64,000 nt of DNA, from the NCBI RefSeq assembly GCF_051967575.1, contig NZ_JBQCJW010000004.1, positions 131,051-195,050 on the forward strand, in the 5' to 3' direction. Made by a program: the position numbers and the translations under genes. The DNA comes from Solibacillus silvestris_B. GTDB taxonomy: Bacteria > Bacillota > Bacilli > Bacillales_A > Planococcaceae. Below the pieces are notes generated by a model. It saw only the letters and a program-made list of their open reading frames with translations, searched no databases and had not been told where the DNA came from. Within the stretch, counting starts at the first letter, position 1. Every line of letters starts with the position of its first letter. Positions 16,795 through 25,374 of the stretch are shown here, in pieces.

Positions 16795-16917
16795 TTATTT
16801 AATCCTTTTTCTTTTATTTTCTTCACCTTTAAACATGAATCTTATCCCTTTCCATGCAAGTGCCTCATCTTCATACCGAGGCAAAATATGCAAATGAGCG
16901 TGGGGTATAATTACCTG
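16795..16917 (-). pseudogene. Remnant of a HIT-family hydrolase (C-terminal end only)
   Basis: About 41 sense codons on the minus strand read VIIPHAHLHILPRYEDEALAW and continue KGIRFMFKGEENKRKRIK before a TAA at 16795-16797. HxHxH in PHAHLHILPR is the histidine triad core of HIT nucleotide hydrolases, and PRYEDE...F.G is typical of the sequence after it. An in-frame TAA at 16918-16920 closes the frame upstream, and the N-terminal two thirds are missing. The NUDIX gene begins only about 18 bp upstream. Seen directly: triad and short frame. Inferred: a deletion has removed most of the gene. Confidence 0.65.
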
Positions 16918-16935
16918 TTACCTAAAATGAGTCTC

Positions 16936-17337
16936 TCACCATGCAATGAAAAAAGGATGATTATCTTTATCTAAACATTTTAAAAGCTCTTCTTTAAAGC
17001 AATCATTTTTTATCAGTTTTAATGCCTCATCAATGCAAAAAAAACCGACTTCCAAGCTTTCTTCACTTGTTCTCAAACTTCCATTTATAGGTATACCTAA
17101 CCACCACATATTGCATATATTCCCTTTCAACTGTTGTGAGATTCCGCAAAATTCAATAATATCGACGTTTAGTCCTGTTTCCTCTTTGACCTCTCTAATT
17201 ACAGCATTTTTTATATTTTCATTTTCTTCTACTATCCCGCCTGGTAATTCCCATCCCCTCCAAGGATCTTTTTTTAATAAAATTCTCTTATATTCATCAA
17301 GAATTACCGCACCTGATGTAATAATAAATTTATTCAT
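16936..17337 (-). CDS. NUDIX hydrolase
   Basis: A protein of about 133 residues with a complete Nudix box, GGIVEENENIKNAVIREVKEETGLNV in outline: GG, the REVKEETG core and the two catalytic glutamates of REXXEE. The family hydrolyses nucleoside diphosphates linked to another moiety; the substrate is unclear. An earlier in-frame ATG (17361) exists, but AGGTGGTGG lies just before the ATG at 17337. Its neighbours on both sides on the same strand are damaged (HIT remnant, GNAT pseudogene), so this may be the last working member of a decaying cluster, or may itself be expressed at low level. Confidence 0.85.
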   Translation of the reverse strand: MNKFIITSGAVILDEYKRILLKKDPWRGWELPGGIVEENENIKNAVIREVKEETGLNVDIIEFCGISQQLKGNICNMWWLGIPINGSLRTSEESLEVGFFCIDEALKLIKNDCFKEELLKCLDKDNHPFFIAW

Positions 17338-17421
17338 AGAATCCACCACCTGCGATATCATTATCTATATTGAAACAAGCTGCGTTAAAAACTAAAAAAC
17401 ACTGCACTTTTTTTACTGATA

Positions 17422-17918
17422 CTACAAATCCTTTTTCATTGTCCAGGAAACGCCTTTATCTTGATGCACTTTTTCAAATTCGCCCTTTTCGTACATTAGC
17501 AATGCTGTCTCGTTGTGAGGATCAACGCTCAATGATAAAGCCGAGTAACCAATAGAACGAGCATAAACAATCATTTTTGACAACAGGTGCCTCCCGATTC
17601 CTTGACCCCTATGCTGGGACATAATTGCCATTCCAAGTTCAGGCGTTTCATCGTCTATAAAGCCATAGCCCGCTTCTTCAGTATTGAATAATCTTATCCA
17701 AACTGCCCCTAGCGGATTATTATCGCCATCCAATGCGATAAATGCATGTTCATCTTTCCTACCCCAATTTTCGAGGTATTTTGCTATATTCGGTTCCCTC
17801 AGTAGAATTTCTCGACTTGACACATATTGCTCATCAGGAACATATATAGACTAATACAGCATTTCCCACAAGAACGGCATATCCCTCTCTTCGAATGGTC
17901 TGATTGAATAACCCACAA
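17422..17918 (-). pseudogene. GNAT acetyltransferase, broken N-terminus
   Basis: The intact part (17422-17823) encodes a GNAT core with HEHAFIALDGDNNPLGAVWIRLF-type strands, LGMAIMSQHRGQGIGRHLL (the acetyl-CoA-binding R/QxxGxG/A motif) and ALSLSVDPHNETALLMYEK. Upstream, GTG at 17918 after GGAGTGA starts GYSIRPFEERD, but a two-base slip in the AT run at about 17880-17884 changes frame, and an in-frame TAG (17851-17853) follows before SIYVPDEQYV. Both lesions lie in the first 30 codons. A short protein from the internal GTG at 17823 is possible but would lack the first strand of the fold. Confidence 0.72.
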
Positions 17919-18029
17919 TGTTCACTCCTTAAGAATTTTTTTAAACCGTAATTCAATTATTCTGCCTCATTAGCATTAACAATCATTATTCTATTTAGTT
18001 AGTAATCCCCCTGTAATATGACTATTAAA

Positions 18030-18063
18030 AAAAGCGAAAAGGTGTATAAAACCCTCTCGCCTT
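18030..18063 (-). terminator. Terminator of the lysine-degradation operon
   Basis: On the minus strand GCGAGAGG pairs with CCTTTTCGC, with G-T pairs, and is followed by a run of seven T. Confidence 0.7.
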
Positions 18064-18075
18064 CCCTTTAGACTG

Positions 18076-19266
18076 CTATTCAAATGGCCAGCCCGGCAGC
18101 ATGCAGCGCAATTTTTTGTCCTCACGCTTGCCGAGCACATAATCCGCTTGCATCATTGTATGAATTTCGCGTGTCCCTTCATAAATGACAGGCGCTTTAG
18201 AGTTCCGCAAATAGCGGGCAACAGGATACTCATCCGAATATCCATAGGCACCGTGGATTTGTACGGCATCATCCGCAGCTTTATTCGCAAAATCGCATGC
18301 TTGCCATTTTGCGAGCGAAGTTTCGCGTGTATTGCGCACTCCTTTATTTTTCAGTTCTCCCGCACGGTATACAAGAAGACGGCTCATTTCATACCCTGCT
18401 TCCATTTTTGCGAGCATTTGGCCGACTAGCTGGTGGTCACCGATTGGCTTTCCGAAAGTCTCACGCTCTTTACAATATTTTACGCTCGCCTCAATACAAG
18501 CCTGCAATAAGCCGACAGCACCCGCTGCTACTGTAAAACGCCCATTATCAAGTGCGGACATCGCAATTTTAAAACCTTCCCCTTCTTCACCGAGCAAGTT
18601 TTCTGCCGGAATTTTTACATCCTCAAAAAATAACTCGCCCGTATTCCCTGCGCGAATGCCATATTTCCCTTTAATCGCCTTTGAACTAAAGCCTGCCCAC
18701 TGCCGTTCAACGATAAAAGCTGAAATGCCATGATGGGATTTCTTTTTGTCCGTATAGGCAAAAACGATGAAATGGTCCGCAATATCACATAAGGAAATCC
18801 ATGTTTTCTGACCGTTTAAAATATAATAGTCACCATCACGCTTCGCATATGAATTCATCGCCGCGACGTCCGATCCTGCACCTGGTTCTGTTAACCCGAA
18901 TGCGCCTATTTTCTCGCCTTTTGCTTGCGGTATTAAATACTTTTCCTTCTGCGCTTCCGTTCCCCATTGCATCAGTGTCATGCTGTTCAAACCTGTATGG
19001 ACGGAAACCGCGGTACGAAATGCCGTATCACCGCGCTCCAGCTCTTCACATACAATCGCAAGTGAATTGTAATCCATACCTGCACCGCCGTAATTTTCCG
19101 GAACACAAACACCCATCAATCCGAGCTGGCCAAGTCGGCGCCAAATTTCCGGGTCAAATCCTCCATTAGCATCCCATTCAGCAATATGCGGTATAATTTC
19201 CGCATCCACAAATTGGCGAACCGTTTTACGTAAAAGTGCCTGTTCTTCCGTAAATTCGAAGTTCAT
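18076..19266 (-). CDS. Acyl-CoA dehydrogenase
   Basis: A 396-residue FAD-dependent acyl-CoA dehydrogenase of normal length. Visible are the start FEFTEEQALLRKTVRQFV, the FAD/substrate signature GAFGLTEPGAGSDVAAM, ILNGQKTWIS, RETFGKPIGDHQLVGQMLAKM, AVQIHGAYGYSDEYPVARYLR and the catalytic glutamate region PVIYEGTREIHTMM. It introduces a double bond in an acyl-CoA and passes electrons to ETF. It is the last gene of an operon with lysine 6-dehydrogenase (10 bp gap) and an aldehyde dehydrogenase, which makes glutaryl-CoA or a related lysine-derived acyl-CoA a plausible substrate. That assignment is inference; motifs show only the family. Confidence 0.93.
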   Translation of the reverse strand: MNFEFTEEQALLRKTVRQFVDAEIIPHIAEWDANGGFDPEIWRRLGQLGLMGVCVPENYGGAGMDYNSLAIVCEELERGDTAFRTAVSVHTGLNSMTLMQWGTEAQKEKYLIPQAKGEKIGAFGLTEPGAGSDVAAMNSYAKRDGDYYILNGQKTWISLCDIADHFIVFAYTDKKKSHHGISAFIVERQWAGFSSKAIKGKYGIRAGNTGELFFEDVKIPAENLLGEEGEGFKIAMSALDNGRFTVAAGAVGLLQACIEASVKYCKERETFGKPIGDHQLVGQMLAKMEAGYEMSRLLVYRAGELKNKGVRNTRETSLAKWQACDFANKAADDAVQIHGAYGYSDEYPVARYLRNSKAPVIYEGTREIHTMMQADYVLGKREDKKLRCMLPGWPFE

Positions 19267-19276
19267 AAAATCACTC

Positions 19277-20449
19277 CTACCATTTTACAATCATCGATGA
19301 ACGGTGTGATGTTTCCTTAATGTCGACACCGCGCTTTGTCATTTCTCTAATAAATTCACGGCCCGGCACTACCGACTCAGGGGCAAATACTCCACGCTCC
19401 GTAATCATGCCCTTCCCTATCATTTGGGCAACGACTGAAATCGTACTAGCCGTCGCGCGTGCCATCGCCGTGACATTTTGTTCTAGATTTTTGCGCACGA
19501 CCATTTCATATTCATACGTAATTTGCTCTTCCGATTTTTCGCCGGAAATAATGGCACGCAATAGCACGGCATCGATTTTTTTGCCTAAATCCAATTTTTT
19601 CTTTAGAACTTCCCTCGTTACTTCACGCACATTGACTTCATGCCCGCCAGCTTCCACTGTATTGGTTTTATCCAGGAACCCTAAATCCGCAAGCAATTTA
19701 AATTGCTCTGCATGCCCTTTATAGCGAATAGTTTTATATTCAAGTGTTTTCACATCCGGGAATGTTTTGTATAAAGTCGATATTCCGCCTGATGTATAAA
19801 ACGCTTCCAGAACACCAAATTCATCAAAGTAGATCGGCTCGATTCCTGTTAAAGACTCGACCTCTGATAAAATGCCTTTTTGAATCATTTTAGATGGCTC
19901 CGTGTAATGGTCAAATACGCCATCCAGCGAGAAAACGCGTGTATAATGCAGTGGCGGCTTTGGCTCTGTAGGGATGCCGCCTACATATAATTTAATCGAT
20001 TCTACCTTATCAAGCTTTGTAGCACCATATCCCGTCAAAATATTGACCATCCCCGGCGCCACCCCTAGATCTGGAATGATTGTCACGCCTTTTTCTGCGG
20101 CTAAATCATTCAGCTGTAAAATCGACTCTGTAATCCCTCCAATATGACCGCCTAAATCAACCGCATGCACCCCTGCATCAATCGCCGCTTTTGCTACACG
20201 CTCATTAAATGTATAGAACAGTGCATTAACGACTACATCGCCGCGCGCTATCACTTCCCGCAAATCTTCATCACAATCCGCATCAAGCTGTACGACCTCT
20301 ACCTTATTTGTATTTAAAGTATCGACAAATTCCTTTGCATTATCGACTGACACATCCGCCAGAAATACTTTTTCCACTTCTTCACTGCCGACTAAATCGC
20401 GTGCAACTTCCTTTCCCATCAAACCCGCACCTAACACTACTACTTTCAT
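19277..20449 (-). CDS. lysDH: L-lysine 6-dehydrogenase (saccharopine dehydrogenase family)
   Basis: A 390-residue NAD-dependent enzyme. The start KVVVLGAGLMGKEVARDLV is the Rossmann motif, followed by VVNALFYTFNE, AVDLGGHIGG, TIIPDLGVAPGMVNILTGYGA, YVGGIPTEPKPPL, TSGGISTLYKTFP and TIRYKGHAEQFKLL. This order and wording closely match lysine 6-dehydrogenase of Geobacillus as I recall it. The enzyme oxidises the epsilon-amino group of lysine to give allysine, which cyclises to piperideine-6-carboxylate. A GTG at 20455 is in frame, but AAAGGGG is spaced for the ATG at 20449. The aldehyde dehydrogenase upstream would take the next step. Confidence 0.88.
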   Translation of the reverse strand: MKVVVLGAGLMGKEVARDLVGSEEVEKVFLADVSVDNAKEFVDTLNTNKVEVVQLDADCDEDLREVIARGDVVVNALFYTFNERVAKAAIDAGVHAVDLGGHIGGITESILQLNDLAAEKGVTIIPDLGVAPGMVNILTGYGATKLDKVESIKLYVGGIPTEPKPPLHYTRVFSLDGVFDHYTEPSKMIQKGILSEVESLTGIEPIYFDEFGVLEAFYTSGGISTLYKTFPDVKTLEYKTIRYKGHAEQFKLLADLGFLDKTNTVEAGGHEVNVREVTREVLKKKLDLGKKIDAVLLRAIISGEKSEEQITYEYEMVVRKNLEQNVTAMARATASTISVVAQMIGKGMITERGVFAPESVVPGREFIREMTKRGVDIKETSHRSSMIVKW

Positions 20450-20509
20450 GTACACATCCCCTTTGTTTGTAAAGTAAAGTAATATATGACCATTCGCTAA
20501 TGCGAAAAA

Positions 20510-21991
20510 TCAAGCGTTATTATCGATTTGAGCACGTTGCAGCTTGCCGCTATAATCAACATATATGCTCTTCCATTCCGTATACACATCCAATGCGGCC
20601 TGCCCTGAATCGCGGTGGCCGTTTCCAGTGCCTTTCGTGCCTCCAAACGGCAAATGGATTTCAGCACCCGTTGTGCCGGCATTGACATATACAATTCCCG
20701 TATCAAGCAATTGCTGTGCCTTGAAGATTTTGTTTACGTCCTGCGAGAAAATCGAACTGGATAATCCAAATTTCACGTTGTTATTCACTTCAATTGCCTC
20801 TTCCAAACTACTAACCTCAATTATACTAATGACAGGGCCGAAAATTTCCTCCTGCGCCAATATGCTCGTTGCTTCCACATCCGTGAATATTGTCGGTGCA
20901 AAATAATGGCCATTCGCCAGATCGCCATCCGTCAATATTTCCCCGCCTAGAAGCAAGTTTGCGCCTTGCTGTTTGCCAATCTGTACATAATGATTTATTT
21001 TTTCGAGCGCCGCTTTATTAATGACCGGCCCTACTTTTATCGCCGGATCCAATCCGTTCCCGACCGTCAGCTGCTTAGCCGCTTCCACAAGACGCTGTTC
21101 CAATTCCTGTTTTACATCTTTATGCACAATCACCCGGCTACATGCTGTACAACGCTGACCTGCAGTACCAAAGGCGCTCCATAAAATTCCTTCCAATGCT
21201 AAATCCAAATTCGCATCGTCCATTACAATGACTGCATTTTTCCCGCCCATTTCAAGCGAGACTTTTTTCAGATGCTTCCCGCCAAGCTCCGCTACTTTGC
21301 TGCCGGTAGTCGTGGAGCCCGTAAATGAAATAATGCGTATATCGGGATGCTCGACGATCGCCGTCCCCACTGTAGGCCCTGAGCCGAATACAATGTTCAC
21401 AACCCCTGGCGGCAAACCGGCCTCTTCAAAAATTTTTGCTAGTTCATAAGCCATAAAAGGTGTTTCATTCGATGGTTTCCACACAACTGTATTCCCTGCC
21501 ACGAGGGCGGGAAAAGCCTTCCATGTAGCAATTGCGATCGGGAAATTCCATGGCGTGATAAGCCCCGCTACCCCGATTGGCGCACGCACGCTCATCGCAA
21601 ATTTATTCGGCAGCTCCGAAGGGACAGTCTCACCGAATAAGCGTCTTCCTTCCGCTGCCATATAAAGTGCCATATCAATACCTTCCTGCACTTCGCCACG
21701 CGCTTCCTCAATCACTTTACCCATTTCCTTAGTCAATGTTTGCGCAAGCTGCTCTTTTTTTTCTTTTAGTTTAAATGCAATTTCATATAAATAATCCGCA
21801 CGCTTTGGGGCAGGGACGAGCGCCCAACTTCTTTGTGCTTCTTTCGCCTTTTTCGCGGCTAATTCGACCTGTGATTTTGTCGAAAGTGGTATCGTCCCTA
21901 ACTGTTCACCATTTGCGGGATTTATAACAGGCATCGTTTGTAATGAAGCATCTTCTATCCACTCTCCACCAATAAAATTTAACAGTTCCAT
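20510..21991 (-). CDS. Aldehyde dehydrogenase, probably aminoadipate-semialdehyde/piperideine-6-carboxylate type
   Basis: A 493-residue NAD(P)-dependent aldehyde dehydrogenase. Seen are TPWNFPIAIATWKAFPALVAGNTVVWKPS-type core segments, FTGSTTTGSKVAELG (cofactor loop), LEMGGKNAVIV (general base Glu), FGTAGQRCTACSRV (catalytic Cys), EEIFGPVISI and PFGGTKGTGNG. It is the first gene of the operon, 60 bp upstream of lysine 6-dehydrogenase, whose product is an aldehyde in equilibrium with a cyclic imine. The natural reading is oxidation of that semialdehyde to 2-aminoadipate. The family is certain; the substrate comes from context. Confidence 0.93.
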   Translation of the reverse strand: MELLNFIGGEWIEDASLQTMPVINPANGEQLGTIPLSTKSQVELAAKKAKEAQRSWALVPAPKRADYLYEIAFKLKEKKEQLAQTLTKEMGKVIEEARGEVQEGIDMALYMAAEGRRLFGETVPSELPNKFAMSVRAPIGVAGLITPWNFPIAIATWKAFPALVAGNTVVWKPSNETPFMAYELAKIFEEAGLPPGVVNIVFGSGPTVGTAIVEHPDIRIISFTGSTTTGSKVAELGGKHLKKVSLEMGGKNAVIVMDDANLDLALEGILWSAFGTAGQRCTACSRVIVHKDVKQELEQRLVEAAKQLTVGNGLDPAIKVGPVINKAALEKINHYVQIGKQQGANLLLGGEILTDGDLANGHYFAPTIFTDVEATSILAQEEIFGPVISIIEVSSLEEAIEVNNNVKFGLSSSIFSQDVNKIFKAQQLLDTGIVYVNAGTTGAEIHLPFGGTKGTGNGHRDSGQAALDVYTEWKSIYVDYSGKLQRAQIDNNA

Positions 21992-22195
21992 TTCCCCACC
22001 TCACAAATTCTCATTTACCCTTTATTCATTCGACATTTTCTACTTTATTCCCTTTTTTCCTCGAAAAGAATATACAATGAGTACAATTTTATGGAACATT
22101 GGATTAAACAATCTCATTTATTTTTGAAACTTTTGAATTTTTCAAGCGTATGTATGGATGTATATAATAATTTAAATTTTAAGGGGACATGGAAA

Positions 22196-22993
22196 ATGAA
22201 AAATCACGAAATTGATTACGTATTATATGGCGACGATATGCAGTTCGTAGAGGTGGAGCTTGACCCTCAGGAAACGGTCGTTGCTGAAGCGGGCAGTTTA
22301 ATGATGATGGAGGATCAAATCCAAATGGAAACAGTATTTGGTGACGGTTCCGCAAACCAAGGCTCCGGTCTTATGGGGAAACTATTAGGTGCAGGAAAAC
22401 GTTTAATAACAGGCGAAAGTTTGTTCATGACGACGTTTACGAACAATGGTTCCGGCAAGCGCAAAGTATATTTCGCATCACCATATCCAGGTAAAATTAT
22501 TCCTATGGACCTAAGCCAGTTAAACGGGAAAATCATCTGTCAAAAAGACGCTTTTTTAGCGGCTGCCAAAGGGGTTTCTGTCGGCGTTGAATTCCAAAGA
22601 AAATTAGGCACAGGCTTCTTCGGCGGTGAAGGCTTCATCATGCAAAAGCTTGAAGGCGACGGCATGGCTTTCGTCCATGCAGGAGGAACAATTTACGAAC
22701 GCAGACTCCACCCAGGCGAAACATTGCGTATTGACACAGGTTGTTTAGTCGCAATGACACAGGATGTACGCTATGATATCGAAATGGTAAGCGGTATTAA
22801 AACAGCTTTATTCGGTGGTGAAGGGCTATTCTTCGCAACACTTTCCGGCCCTGGGACAGTTTGGGTGCAGTCATTGCCATTTAGCCGCTTAGCAAGCCGC
22901 GTATTCGCAGCTGCCCCAGTTTCACAAGGCGGCGGTGGCCGAGGCTCGGATGAGGGCGGCATCGGCGGTTTATTCGATATGTTCAATAAATAA
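22196..22993 (+). CDS. AIM24/TIGR00266-family protein
   Basis: A 265-residue cytosolic beta-rich protein. The core has EVELDPQETVVAEAGSLMMMEDQIQMET, GKLLGAGKRLITGESLFMTTFTN, AGGTIYERRLHPGETLRIDTGCLVAM and GLFFATLSGPGTVWVQSLPFSRLA, all typical of the AIM24 family. It ends in a Gly-rich tail (QGGGGRGSDEGGIGGLF). The biochemical role is unknown in bacteria; yeast Aim24 affects mitochondrial inner-membrane organisation. A longer frame opens at 22091, but the ATG at 22196 follows AAGGGGACATGG and matches the family length. Single gene with its own strong terminator. Confidence 0.9.
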   Translation: MKNHEIDYVLYGDDMQFVEVELDPQETVVAEAGSLMMMEDQIQMETVFGDGSANQGSGLMGKLLGAGKRLITGESLFMTTFTNNGSGKRKVYFASPYPGKIIPMDLSQLNGKIICQKDAFLAAAKGVSVGVEFQRKLGTGFFGGEGFIMQKLEGDGMAFVHAGGTIYERRLHPGETLRIDTGCLVAMTQDVRYDIEMVSGIKTALFGGEGLFFATLSGPGTVWVQSLPFSRLASRVFAAAPVSQGGGGRGSDEGGIGGLFDMFNK

Positions 22994-22998
22994 AAGCT

Positions 22999-23042
22999 AA
23001 AGGCTGCAGTAAAAGTCCAAATCGACTTTTACTGCAGCCTTT
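22999..23042 (+). terminator. Terminator of the AIM24-like gene
   Basis: A perfect 18-bp stem (22999-23016 with 23025-23042) built on AAAGGCTGCAGTAAAAGT, with an 8-base loop, followed by CCTCTCTT. Confidence 0.85.
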
Positions 23043-23109
23043 CCTCTCTTACACGGACTCCGCGAAAAAGCATCCCAAAATGACTTTTCGGATGCCCTCA
23101 ATTCCATAT

Positions 23110-24399
23110 TTAAAACGTTTGTATCGTTTCTTCCAGTTTGCTTGCCGCATGCTCGAGCGATTTTGTCGATTGCCCGATTGTTGCAACAATATCCTTTAAA
23201 TCCCGTACTTGCTTGCCGACATGTTCAAAATCATCAATCGTCATCTCCACAGCGCTTGAAATTTTCTCGAACGCCACTAATGACTGCTCATTTTGGGTAA
23301 TGCCATTTTGGACCAATGTTTGAATATGATGAATTGCTTCAACCACTTCCGATGTCACATTGCTTGAATCGGCTATTAATCTCGCAATTTGTTCAACGGA
23401 TGTCTTTGTTTGATCTGCCAGTTTGCGCACTTCATCCGCAACAACGGCAAAGCCTTTCCCATGCTCTCCGGCGCGTGCAGCCTCAATCGCCGAGTTTAAT
23501 GCTAGCAGATTCGTTTGGCCGGCGATTCCTTTTACAATTTCGATGACAGCGTAAATTTCCGTCGAAGAAGAATTCAATGCTTCAATCATGTGCGACATTT
23601 CAATCGTTTTTTCATTAATTTCGCTCGATTGTTTCGTGACTAGCAGCATTTGCTCATAGCCTTCTTTTGAAGCATTTTTCGTTCCTGTCGCATCTTCAAT
23701 ACTGTTATGTACATAGTGGTCGACCGTATTTGTGTTATCGATCAGAGCGGAAACCGTATTATTCGTGTTTCGGGATTGTCCCTCAAGCTCCTTCGATATA
23801 TTACCGACAATTGACTTCACTTCTTGTTTCACCAAATTTTGCTGCTCTTCCTGAATTGCCGCCGATACTTGTTCATATTCTTCCAGTACAAGCTGTTGTT
23901 CAAAATTGCATACTTTACTGATCGCATCAATCGTTTTCTGTTTATATGCCGGTGGATAATCCAGTGAATAAATCACCTGACGCAAGCTCGATTCCAGCTT
24001 ATGGAAGGCTGCCAAATACCATTTAGTCGTCAAACCAATTCGGACATGCATTAAGGAAACTTTACGGCGGTTTTCAAGATATTTATCGTCAATCCGGCCT
24101 TCCAGCATTTCTACAATATGATGCCGCAGCGTTTGGCGAAGCCGTTCGGACGTACTGTTTTTACTAATAATTTCGCTAAATTGCGGGACGGATTCCAACG
24201 TTGAATAAAAAGCCTGGACCACCTCCAAAAGCCGAACTTCGACATGTGGCTTCAAACGTCGAATGAAACGCAAATCTTCTACCGTTAATCCGATAATATC
24301 CATTTGTAAAAGGCGATTCTTATCCTGAATAAAAATCCCAACATTTCGAAAATCTACTTCCGGCTCTATTTCTTCGGTTTTTCTTTTAAAAGAAAACAC
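23110..24399 (-). CDS. hemAT: Globin-coupled aerotaxis sensor / methyl-accepting protein, HemAT-like
   Basis: A 429-residue soluble sensor, close to B. subtilis HemAT (432). The N-terminal protoglobin domain (about 15-185) carries the proximal-histidine segment SLMHVRIGLTTKWYLAAF (His about 118). After a linker helix, the C-terminal half is the methyl-accepting signalling domain, with the hairpin tip IKGIAGQTNLLALNSAIEAARAGE-type sequence (seen as IVKGIAGQTNLLALNS) and GFAVVADEVRKLADQT. It would bind oxygen at haem and control CheA for aerotaxis. There are no membrane segments. It is a single gene, and no chemotaxis genes are nearby, although a YjfB-like motility-associated gene lies at 56 kb. 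Confidence 0.93.
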   Translation of the reverse strand: MFSFKRKTEEIEPEVDFRNVGIFIQDKNRLLQMDIIGLTVEDLRFIRRLKPHVEVRLLEVVQAFYSTLESVPQFSEIISKNSTSERLRQTLRHHIVEMLEGRIDDKYLENRRKVSLMHVRIGLTTKWYLAAFHKLESSLRQVIYSLDYPPAYKQKTIDAISKVCNFEQQLVLEEYEQVSAAIQEEQQNLVKQEVKSIVGNISKELEGQSRNTNNTVSALIDNTNTVDHYVHNSIEDATGTKNASKEGYEQMLLVTKQSSEINEKTIEMSHMIEALNSSSTEIYAVIEIVKGIAGQTNLLALNSAIEAARAGEHGKGFAVVADEVRKLADQTKTSVEQIARLIADSSNVTSEVVEAIHHIQTLVQNGITQNEQSLVAFEKISSAVEMTIDDFEHVGKQVRDLKDIVATIGQSTKSLEHAASKLEETIQTF

Positions 24400-24486
24400 A
24401 ATTTCACCCTCTACTTAGTCATAATACTACTTAATATATGGTAAATATACATTTTTTTCAAGTGAACTATGTCACATTTAGGCGAT

Positions 24487-24520
24487 AAAACGCCAAATCT
24501 TTTCAAAAATTTGACGTTTT
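24487..24520 (-). terminator. Terminator of uppP
   Basis: AAAACGCCAAAT (24487-24498) pairs with ATTTGACGTTTT (24509-24520) with one G-T pair, beyond the uppP stop. Confidence 0.75.
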
Positions 24521-24526
24521 TCAAGC

Positions 24527-25351
24527 TTATAATGCTAAAACAAAAATCAATATTAAAGCTAGCACGATTCGGTAAACCGCAAAGGGTGTCAGCTTTACTT
24601 TTGAAATGAGCTTCAAGAAAAATTTGATTGAAATAAGGGCAAATACGAAAGCGCTGACAAAGCCCACTGCGTAAAATAAAAAGTGATCGGCATTTATTTG
24701 ATCCCAATTTTTAACAAGCGACAATCCACTTGCCCCCGCCATAATCGGCACTGCCATAATAAACGTAAAGTCCGCCGCTGTTTTATGGTCCAGCCCAAGT
24801 AATACGCCCCCTGAAATCGTTGAGCCCGAGCGTGAAAAACCAGGCCAAAGCGACAAGCATTGAATAAGCCCTATTTTCAAAGCTTTGCTGTAGGAAATAT
24901 CATCCAAAGTAGTAATGGCAGGCTTTCTCGGTCCGAACTTATCTGCAATAATCATAAATACAGCCCCGATGATCAATCCGATGATTACCGTTTTGATGCT
25001 AAATAAATTTTCGTCGATGAAATCTTCGAACAGCACCCCGAAAATGCCTGCGGGAATAATCCCGATGATTACATGAAATAAATTAAAACGAGTCGATTGC
25101 TGCCCTTCTATTTTATACAGCCCGACTAAACTTAATATTCGTTTCCACATGACGAAAACGACGGCCAAAATAGACCCGAGTTGAATGACGATTTTAAATG
25201 TATTCGCCGAACCAGATCCTAAAAATTCCTTCGTTTGCAGCCACATATCATCAACAATAATCATATGCCCTGTCGAGGAAACAGGCGCAAACTCAGTCAT
25301 ACCTTCAACAAAACCTAAAATTAAAGCTTTTAATAGCTCGATCCACTCCAT
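24527..25351 (-). CDS. uppP: Undecaprenyl-diphosphatase
   Basis: A 274-residue BacA-family membrane enzyme with about eight helices. Both catalytic motifs are present: EGMTEFAPVSSTGHM (residues about 17-31) and PGFSRSGSTISGG (about 170-182). It dephosphorylates undecaprenyl diphosphate outside the membrane to recycle the lipid carrier for peptidoglycan and teichoic acid synthesis, and gives bacitracin tolerance when abundant. AAAGGAG precedes the ATG. It follows the metallophosphoesterase gene (24 bp gap) on the same strand, so the two may be co-transcribed. Confidence 0.96.
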   Translation of the reverse strand: MEWIELLKALILGFVEGMTEFAPVSSTGHMIIVDDMWLQTKEFLGSGSANTFKIVIQLGSILAVVFVMWKRILSLVGLYKIEGQQSTRFNLFHVIIGIIPAGIFGVLFEDFIDENLFSIKTVIIGLIIGAVFMIIADKFGPRKPAITTLDDISYSKALKIGLIQCLSLWPGFSRSGSTISGGVLLGLDHKTAADFTFIMAVPIMAGASGLSLVKNWDQINADHFLFYAVGFVSAFVFALISIKFFLKLISKVKLTPFAVYRIVLALILIFVLAL

Positions 25352-25374
25352 ATTACGTTCTCCTTTTTGCTTAC

